From Actinomycetes bacterium (lineage in GTDB: Bacteria > Actinomycetota > Acidimicrobiia > Acidimicrobiales > RAAP-2): DNA of 8,582 nucleotides. The stretch covers positions 1 to 8,582 of the forward strand of contig JAJYMD010000417.1 in the NCBI GenBank assembly GCA_021787255.1. Direction: 5' to 3'. The position numbers were made by a program, and so were the translations under genes. How positions within the stretch are numbered: position 1 is the first letter of the stretch; the number at the start of each line of letters is the position of its first letter. The notes beneath the pieces are model-generated. The model had not been told where the DNA came from. It made no database searches and saw only the letters and a list, made by a program, of their open reading frames with translations. This document shows, in pieces, positions 1 to 4,658 of this stretch.

Positions 1-129
1 ACAACCACAGCGCCGACCACCACGACACCCACCCCGGCCCCGACAACACCGGCGTCGACGGCGACGAAGCCGGGCCGCACAGCTGGCGCTCGGGGACCGG
101 GAGCGTCGCAGAACCACGCGCGCAGCTGA
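1..129 (+). CDS. C-terminal end of a gene entering from the left; probably PknB-type Ser/Thr protein kinase
   Basis: Frame 1 is open from the first base to a TGA at 127-129. It gives 42 residues of low-complexity tail: a run very rich in Thr, Pro and Ala (about residues 1-22), then a basic Gly/Arg/Ser stretch. No domain is visible, so the sequence alone does not identify the product. The identity is inferred from position. In mycobacteria, pknB converges on trpG, and crgA lies on the other side in the same orientation as pknB; exactly that order and those strands are seen here. PknB-family kinases are membrane proteins with an intracellular kinase domain and extracellular PASTA repeats that regulate growth and cell division. 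Thr/Pro-rich tails outside the membrane are common in such surface proteins. Another secreted or membrane protein of the same division locus is the main alternative. The stop is only 10 bp from the trpG stop. Confidence 0.5.
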   Translation, partial: TTTAPTTTTPTPAPTTPASTATKPGRTAGARGPGASQNHARS

Positions 130-139
130 GCCCCGGCCG

Positions 140-742
140 CTACCTGCTCGCAGAGGTACGCGCGCCCGCCGCCTGCGCGAGGAAGCTCGCGAGCAACGCC
201 GTGCCGACGCCGGTGAGGATCGACTCGGGGTGGAACTGGACCCCTTCTACGGGCAGCGAGCGGTGCCGCAGGCCCATGATCACGCCGTCGGTGGTGGTGG
301 CGGTGACCTCGAGCGCGCTGGGGACGCTCTCGGGCGCGACGACGAGCGAGTGGTAGCGGGTCGCGACGAACGGGTTCGGAAGACCCTCGAAGATGCCGGT
401 CCCGCAGTGGTGGACCTCCGACGTCTTGCCGTGCATCGGCGCGGGAGCGCGCACGATCTCGGCGCCGAAGGCTTGCCCGATCGCCTGGTGGCCGAGGCAG
501 ACGCCGAAGATCGGGACCTCTCCCGCGAGCTCGCGCACGACGTCCAGGCTCACCCCGGCGTCCTCCGGGCGGCCCGGGCCGGGTGACAGCACGACCGCGT
601 CGGGCGACTGCGCCCGGATCCCCGCGACGTCGACGGCGTCGTGGCGGCGCACGTGCAGCTCCGCACCGAGCTCGCCCAGCTCCTGGACGAGGTTGTAGAC
701 GAAGGAGTCGTAGTTGTCGACGACAAGGAGACGCACCGCCAT
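140..742 (-). CDS. trpG: Glutamine amidotransferase subunit of anthranilate / aminodeoxychorismate synthase (TrpG/PabA)
   Basis: This 200-residue class I glutamine amidotransferase hydrolyses glutamine and passes ammonia to a chorismate-using partner (TrpE for tryptophan, PabB for folate). The N-terminus has the family signature [11 protein letters not shown] (residues 8-18). The oxyanion-loop motif SPGPG is at 53-57. The nucleophile elbow [11 protein letters not shown] is at 80-90 with catalytic Cys82. HGK is at 104-106 and RYHSLVV at 129-135. FHPES at 170-174 supplies catalytic His171 and Glu173. All three triad residues are present and the length is normal. The ATG start sits 6 bases after a TACGAT hexamer, so the mRNA is probably leaderless. 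No trpE or pabB is nearby, as is usual for this copy in the pknB-crgA locus, so TrpG versus PabA cannot be decided. Both roles may be served by one protein. Confidence 0.93.
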   Translation of the reverse strand: MAVRLLVVDNYDSFVYNLVQELGELGAELHVRRHDAVDVAGIRAQSPDAVVLSPGPGRPEDAGVSLDVVRELAGEVPIFGVCLGHQAIGQAFGAEIVRAPAPMHGKTSEVHHCGTGIFEGLPNPFVATRYHSLVVAPESVPSALEVTATTTDGVIMGLRHRSLPVEGVQFHPESILTGVGTALLASFLAQAAGARTSASR

Positions 743-748
743 CCCCCG

Positions 749-754
749 ATCGTA
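749..754 (-). promoter_or_regulatory. Predicted -10 element of trpG, leaderless transcript
   Basis: On the minus strand TACGAT lies at -12 to -7 counting the A of the trpG ATG as +1. That is the spacing expected if transcription begins at the start codon. It fits the TAnnnT -10 consensus of actinobacterial housekeeping sigma factors. No clear -35 box is visible 16-18 bases upstream. Confidence 0.5.
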
Positions 755-788
755 GGGCTGGCGTCCCCGCGGGCAGACCGCGCGCGTC

Positions 789-794
789 TAGCCT
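789..794 (+). promoter_or_regulatory. Predicted -10 element of crgA, leaderless transcript
   Basis: TAGCCT lies at -12 to -7 relative to the GTG start of crgA at 801. No Shine-Dalgarno sequence is present between it and the start. The hexamer fits TAnnnT, and its position predicts a transcript starting at the initiation codon. No convincing -35 box is seen. Confidence 0.5.
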
Positions 795-800
795 CTGACC

Positions 801-1124
801 GTGGCACCGAAAGGGCAGAGCGGTCCGGGCAAGGCGCAGCGGAAGGGCTCGTCTTCGGGACGGACGAGCGTGGCGACCAGAGGGCGCATCGGGCGTTACA
901 CCGCGCCGGAGTCGAGCGGGAAGTACACGCCTCCGGTCCCGAAGAACGTCCGGAGCAGCCCGCGCTGGTTCGGCGCGGCCGTGCTCGCGCTGCTCGTTCT
1001 CGGCGTCTTGATCATCCTGTTGAACTACCTGACGGTGCTCCCCTACTCGGTCTCCGCGTGGTACCTGGTGGTGGGTCTCGTCGTGATCTTCGTCGGCTTC
1101 GTCATGGCCACCCGCTATCGCTGA
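801..1124 (+). CDS. crgA: Cell division / septation regulator CrgA
   Basis: A 107-residue small membrane protein. Residues 1-55 are hydrophilic, basic and rich in Ser/Gly. Two hydrophobic segments follow, at about 56-78 (starting PRWFGAAVLALLVLG) and 86-103 (WYLVVGLVVIFVGF). The protein ends in ATRYR. The paired helices, the W-x-L-x-LG pattern, the short NYLTVLP link and the terminal T-x-R fit the CrgA family. In Mycobacterium and Streptomyces, CrgA is a septal protein that interacts with FtsZ/PBP-type division proteins and helps coordinate septum formation. The N-terminus is longer than in M. tuberculosis CrgA. GTG at 801 is chosen because it is the first start after an in-frame stop and follows a -10 hexamer at the right distance. 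The trpG and probable pknB neighbours support the call. Confidence 0.9.
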   Translation: MAPKGQSGPGKAQRKGSSSGRTSVATRGRIGRYTAPESSGKYTPPVPKNVRSSPRWFGAAVLALLVLGVLIILLNYLTVLPYSVSAWYLVVGLVVIFVGFVMATRYR

Positions 1125-1134
1125 TCGTCCCGCC

Positions 1135-1755
1135 TTGACCGCGTACGCCCGATCGGAGCGCGTCGCGCTCGCAGCGCTCATGCTCGAGGTCGGCCCGGAC
1201 GCGCCGACTCTCTGCGAGGGCTGGACGGTTCGAGACCTCGCAGCGCACCTGGTGCTGCGGGAACGGCGCCCGGATGCCGCGTTGGGCATCCTCGTCTCCC
1301 CGGTGCGGGGCTACACGGACCGGGTTCAGCGCCGACTGCGCGAGCGTCCGTGGCCGTCGCTGGTCGAAGACGTGCGGTCCGGGCCACCGGCGCTGCTGCG
1401 CATGGTCGACGAGCAGATGAACGTCGTGGAGATGTTCGTCCATCACGAGGACGTTCGGCGCGCACGGCCCGGCTGGGCGGCGCGTGCGCTCGATCCGGGG
1501 GAGGAGCGGGCACTGTGGGCCCGGCTCGGGCCGATCACGCGGCTCGTGCGGCGGAGGCTGCCGGTCGGCGTGGCGCTGGCGGCACCGGGCTTCGGAGAGG
1601 TCGAGGCTCGTCGCGGCAGCCCGCACGTCACCGTCACGGGGCCGCCTGGGGAGCTCGTCTTGCTCGTGTCCGGCCGTCAGCAGGTCGCGCGCGTCGAGAC
1701 CTCGGGGCCTCCCGACGCGGTGTCGCAGCTGATGGGCGCGCGCCTCGGCTTCTGA
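1135..1755 (+). CDS. TIGR03085-type metal-binding protein, DinB / mycothiol maleylpyruvate isomerase fold
   Basis: A 206-residue protein. Its N-terminal half looks like the four-helix DinB/MDMPI fold. Signature stretches are PTLCEGWTVRDLAAHLV (residues 24-40), RERRPDA (42-48) and EMFVHHEDVRRARPGW (99-114). His38, Glu99 and His103 match the His / Glu-x3-His metal triad of mycothiol-dependent maleylpyruvate isomerase. Related enzymes use the actinobacterial thiol mycothiol, but the substrate of this subfamily is unknown, so no reaction is assigned. The C-terminal third (about 140-206) is a separate beta-rich, SCP2-like region. The TTG start is 10 bp after the crgA stop, with no Shine-Dalgarno, which suggests co-transcription with crgA. 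An internal ATG at residue 16 would remove the conserved start of the domain and is less likely. The stop lies 17 bp from the convergent DUF3817 gene. Confidence 0.82.
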   Translation: MTAYARSERVALAALMLEVGPDAPTLCEGWTVRDLAAHLVLRERRPDAALGILVSPVRGYTDRVQRRLRERPWPSLVEDVRSGPPALLRMVDEQMNVVEMFVHHEDVRRARPGWAARALDPGEERALWARLGPITRLVRRRLPVGVALAAPGFGEVEARRGSPHVTVTGPPGELVLLVSGRQQVARVETSGPPDAVSQLMGARLGF

Positions 1756-1772
1756 TCAGCCGATCTGGGTCC

Positions 1773-2207
1773 CTACCCGAGCGCCGGCGGGTGCTCGGTA
1801 CGGGTTCGGGGCTCGAGCTCGGGCACGAGCGCGCGCAGGCGGGCGGTCACGCGGCGCTCGACCACGAACGCGAGGATCGGGAGGAACCCCGCACCGACCA
1901 TCGCCGCCATCTGGAGGAGGGTGAATCGTGCGCGGCGGGCGAGGTCGAGCGCGGCCAGCAGGTAGACCATGTAGAAGATCCCGTGGATCGGTCCCACGAT
2001 CGAGTCGACCTCGGGGAGGCCCGCGGCGAACTGGAGCGGGACTCCGACGAAGCAGAGCGTCGCGAGCCCGATGCCCACGACGTACGCGAGCACGCGGTAG
2101 CGGGTCAGCGCCGCGTCGAGCCCCCTGAGCGGCTCCTCCAGATCGCCGGGTCGCGCGTAGCCGGGTGCGACGCGGCTCACCGTCCTGCGGAAGCTCTCCC
2201 CGTTCAC
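1773..2207 (-). CDS. DUF3817 family integral membrane protein
   Basis: A 144-residue membrane protein of unknown function. Residues 1-34 are hydrophilic. Three hydrophobic segments follow at about 37-60 (starting YRVLAYVVGIGLAT), 71-90 (VGPIHGIFYMVYLLAALDLA) and 95-117. A charged tail with several Arg and Glu ends in Pro-Pro-Ala-Leu-Gly. The motif GPIHG followed by an aromatic/Tyr-rich helix, and RYRVLAYVVG at the first helix, are typical of DUF3817, a family common in actinobacteria. I chose the GTG at 2207 because a TAGGCT hexamer lies at -13 to -8 of it, consistent with a near-leaderless transcript. A second GTG at 2180 would give 135 residues and also fits the family. The reading frame stays open far upstream, but only as the shadow of the thiolase gene. 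The gene may be transcribed independently of the thiolase 56 bp upstream. Confidence 0.8.
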   Translation of the reverse strand: MNGESFRRTVSRVAPGYARPGDLEEPLRGLDAALTRYRVLAYVVGIGLATLCFVGVPLQFAAGLPEVDSIVGPIHGIFYMVYLLAALDLARRARFTLLQMAAMVGAGFLPILAFVVERRVTARLRALVPELEPRTRTEHPPALG

Positions 2208-2214
2208 CGCCCGC

Positions 2215-2220
2215 AGCCTA
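2215..2220 (-). promoter_or_regulatory. Predicted -10 element of the DUF3817 gene
   Basis: On the minus strand TAGGCT ends 7 bases before the GTG start at 2207 (positions -13 to -8). The spacing predicts a transcript with no leader or a 1-base leader. It lies in the 56-bp gap after the thiolase stop, so it would give DUF3817 its own promoter. No Shine-Dalgarno is seen, which agrees with a leaderless message. Confidence 0.4.
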
Positions 2221-2263
2221 GTGACGACGCCACGCGCATCGGCGATCGGGGCTGTCGCGCCGC

Positions 2264-3511
2264 CTACGCCAGGCGTTCGACGACCGTGGCGTTGGCCAGA
2301 CCGCCGCCCTCGCACATGGTGAGGAGGCCGTAGCGGCCGCCGGAACGGTCGAGCTCGTGCACGAGGGTCGCCATGAGCTTGGCGCCCGATGCGCCGAGAG
2401 GATGCCCGAGGGCGATGGCGCCGCCGTTGACGTTGACCCTGGCCATGTCGGGACGGAGCTCTCGCTCCCACGCCAGCACGACCGACGCGAACGCTTCGTT
2501 GATCTCGAACAGGTCGACGTCGTCGACCGAGAGCTTCGCCCGCGCGAGGACGGCACGAGTCGCGGGGATCGGTCCAGTGAGCATGGTGACGGGGTCGACG
2601 CCGGCAAGCGCGAAGGCCACGAAGCGCGCCCTCGGCGCGAGCCCGAGCGCGCTGGCGCGCTCTTCGCTCATGATGAGGACGGCCGAGGCGCCGTCGGTGA
2701 TCTGCGACGAGTTGCCGGCGGTGACCTTGCCGTCGGGCTTGAAGGCCGGCTTCAGCCGAGCGAGCGCCTCGAGCGAGGTGTCCGGCCGGATTCCCTCGTC
2801 GGCGGCCACGACGACGTCGGTGTCGTTCCCCCCGTCGTCGCGCACTGGAAGAGGGACGATCTCCCTCTCGAAGCGTCCCTCGGCGGTGGCCGCCGCCGCG
2901 CGCCGGTGGCTCCCGAGCGAGTACGCGTCGAGCTCCTCGCGGCTGATCCCCCACGCGTCCGCGACCATCTCGGCCGAGATGCCCTGGTTCACGAGCCCGC
3001 CTCGGTCGGCGTAGCGGGCCGTCGTCCGAGGGCCGAACGGCATGCCGAGCTCGGGCACGACCGAGGATCCCATCGGCGTGCGCGTCATGCTCTCGACGCC
3101 GCCGGCCACCACGACGTCGTACGCGCCGGCCATCACTCCCTGGGCGGCGAAATGGATCGCCTGCTGCGAGGAGCCGCATTGTCGGTCGACGGTCGTGGCC
3201 GGAACGGACTCGGGCCAGCCCGACGCGAGCACCGCGTTGCGTGCGACGTTCAAGGACTGCTCGGACACTTGCATGACGCAGCCCATGATGACGTCGTCGA
3301 CGATCGAAGGATCCAGGTCGTTGCGGGCCTGTAGCGCCCGCAACGCCTCGGACGCGAGGTCGACCGCGTGCCAGTTCCTGAACACGCCACCCCGCTTGCC
3401 ACCAGGGGTTCGGACGGCGTCGACGATGACCGCGCTCGTCGTGTGCCTCACCTCCTCGGTCCGCGCCAGGCCCGTGCGAGGACGCTGCGCCATGCGGGCC
3501 GTGGGGTCCAT
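2264..3511 (-). CDS. Acetyl-CoA C-acyltransferase (thiolase)
   Basis: A full-length thiolase of up to 415 residues. Such enzymes cleave 3-ketoacyl-CoA with CoA in beta-oxidation, or condense acyl-CoAs in reverse. The acyl-carrying nucleophile is Cys112 in VDRQCGSSQQA (108-118). NEAFA is at 338-342, GHPLGASGA with catalytic His370 at 369-377, and the general-base Cys400 in CEGGG (400-404). The pantetheine-loop region (GKVTAGNSSQITDGASA, 271-287) is intact. The CEGGG-x-ANAT ending is typical of actinobacterial degradative thiolases related to the FadA5/FadA6 group, but substrate chain length or steroid use cannot be read here. The start is uncertain: ATG at 3511, ATG at 3493 and GTG at 3451 all precede the conserved first strand (SAVIVDAVRTP). 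A TACGAT on the minus strand overlaps the 3511 ATG. If it is a -10 element, the true start is 3493 or later. Confidence 0.92.
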   Translation of the reverse strand: MDPTARMAQRPRTGLARTEEVRHTTSAVIVDAVRTPGGKRGGVFRNWHAVDLASEALRALQARNDLDPSIVDDVIMGCVMQVSEQSLNVARNAVLASGWPESVPATTVDRQCGSSQQAIHFAAQGVMAGAYDVVVAGGVESMTRTPMGSSVVPELGMPFGPRTTARYADRGGLVNQGISAEMVADAWGISREELDAYSLGSHRRAAAATAEGRFEREIVPLPVRDDGGNDTDVVVAADEGIRPDTSLEALARLKPAFKPDGKVTAGNSSQITDGASAVLIMSEERASALGLAPRARFVAFALAGVDPVTMLTGPIPATRAVLARAKLSVDDVDLFEINEAFASVVLAWERELRPDMARVNVNGGAIALGHPLGASGAKLMATLVHELDRSGGRYGLLTMCEGGGLANATVVERLA

Positions 3512-3570
3512 CGTAGCGGGCGCCGGATCCTGCCATCGTGGCCGGCCAACCCCGGACGAGGGGCACGATG

Positions 3571-3600
3571 CCCGGTCACTGTCCGCCCGGTCAATGTCCG
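3571..3600. repeat. 15-bp tandem duplication across the pirin stop codon
   Basis: CCCGGTCACTGTCCG (3571-3585) is followed directly by CCCGGTCAATGTCCG (3586-3600), with 14 of 15 bases identical. The second copy contains the pirin TGA (minus strand, 3593-3591). Because the unit is 5 codons long, the first copy places another TGA in the same frame, 5 codons further on. It looks like a local slippage duplication. Confidence 0.85.
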
Positions 3601-4556
3601 ATGTGCTGAGCAGGGATCGATCCGAGCCTTCCGGCGTGGAAGTCCTCGAACGCCTGGGCGAGCTCCTCTTTCGTGTTCATCACGAACGGACCGTAGGCGG
3701 CGACCGGCTCGCGGATCGGCTCGCCGCCGAGGAAGAGCATCTCGAGCGCGGAGGTGGAAGAGTCCTGGACGGTGTCGGCCGCGACCACGAACGCGTCGCC
3801 GGCGCCGAAGACGGCGAGCTGTCCCGCCTGGACAGGTCGGCGATCCTGGCCTGCGCTGCCGCGTCCCGAAAGCACGTACACGAGCGCGTTCAGCCGCCGG
3901 GGCCAGGGAAGGACGAGACGCGCGCCGGGGCTCAGCGTCGCATGCACGAGCGTGATCGGGGTGAACGTCACCCCGGGCCCCCGGTGGCCGTCCACCTCGC
4001 CGGCGATCACTCGGAGCAGCGCGCCGCCATCAGGTGAGGAGAGCAGCGTCCCTGTGCGCGGCTCGATCCCCTGGTAGCGCGGCGGCACCCACTTGTCCCG
4101 TCCGGGGAGGTTCACCCACAGCTGGATCCCGTGGAAGAGCCCGCCGGACGCGACGAGGTCTTCGGGCGGTCGCTCGATGTGCAGGATGCCAGCACCTGCG
4201 GTCATCCACTGGGTTCCCCCGTTCGTGATGAGACCGCCGCCGCCGATGGAGTCCTGGTGCTGGAAGGTCCCGTCGATCATGTACGTGACGGTCTCGAAGC
4301 CGCGGTGAGGGTGCCAGGGCGTGCCCTTCGGCTCGCCGGGCGCGTACTCGATCTCGCCCATCTGGTCCATGTGCACGAACGGGTCCAGGTCCGCGAGGGA
4401 GACGCCGGCGAACGCGCGGCGGACCGGGAACCCTTCGCCTTCGAGTCCCCGCGGCGCAGTCGTGACCTGGCGGACCGGGCGCAGAGCGGAGGTGGCAGGG
4501 TCCGGCGTCCTGATGCGCGGGAGCGCGAGCACGTCGTCCACCGTGACTGCAGGCAT
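3591..4556 (-). CDS. Pirin family protein (bicupin)
   Basis: A 321-residue pirin with the usual two cupin domains, N-terminal (about 40-150) and C-terminal (about 180-300). The metal-binding set of pirins is complete: His82 and His84 in WHPHRGFETVTY (81-92), and His126 and Glu128 in GILHIERP (123-130). The last motif departs slightly from the common HSE-x-P wording but keeps both ligands. Pirins bind iron. Some act as quercetin 2,3-dioxygenases and others as regulators or redox sensors, so the substrate is not assigned. The C-terminal cupin includes LVYVLSGRG (215-223), and FVMNTKEELAQAFEDF (291-306) is the usual family ending. I took ATG 4556 as the start because homology begins there. The frame stays open upstream only as antisense of the molybdoenzyme gene. 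The gene is divergent from that gene across 102 bp. Confidence 0.92.
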   Translation of the reverse strand: MPAVTVDDVLALPRIRTPDPATSALRPVRQVTTAPRGLEGEGFPVRRAFAGVSLADLDPFVHMDQMGEIEYAPGEPKGTPWHPHRGFETVTYMIDGTFQHQDSIGGGGLITNGGTQWMTAGAGILHIERPPEDLVASGGLFHGIQLWVNLPGRDKWVPPRYQGIEPRTGTLLSSPDGGALLRVIAGEVDGHRGPGVTFTPITLVHATLSPGARLVLPWPRRLNALVYVLSGRGSAGQDRRPVQAGQLAVFGAGDAFVVAADTVQDSSTSALEMLFLGGEPIREPVAAYGPFVMNTKEELAQAFEDFHAGRLGSIPAQHIGH

Positions 4557-4643
4557 CGCCTTGTCAACCCCGCCCGATGAGCGTTTGTTCCACGAAGGGA
4601 TGCCCGGAGCGCCGGGCTGGCGTGCGCGGTCCCGAGCTCCTCC

Positions 4644-4649
4644 TAAGCT
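4644..4649 (+). promoter_or_regulatory. Possible -10 element of the molybdenum hydroxylase gene
   Basis: TAAGCT ends 9 bases before the ATG at 4659. Transcription would begin at A4655 or G4656, giving a leader of only 3-4 bases. There is no usable Shine-Dalgarno before the start. The spacing is less exact than at trpG and crgA, and no -35 box is evident. Confidence 0.3.
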
Positions 4650-4658
4650 GCCGCAGCG

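Noticed and set aside
230..698. Plus-strand ORFs opposite trpG
   Set aside because: They are antisense to a well-conserved amidotransferase and have no recognisable features.
1773..3566. A 597-codon open frame on the minus strand
   Set aside because: Only its last 144 codons look like a protein (DUF3817). The rest is Arg/Gly-rich out-of-frame translation of the thiolase gene, as expected in high-GC DNA.
3561..3573. GGGCA-CGA-TGCCC hairpin as a terminator between thiolase and pirin
   Set aside because: The stem has only 5 bp and no T-run on either strand.
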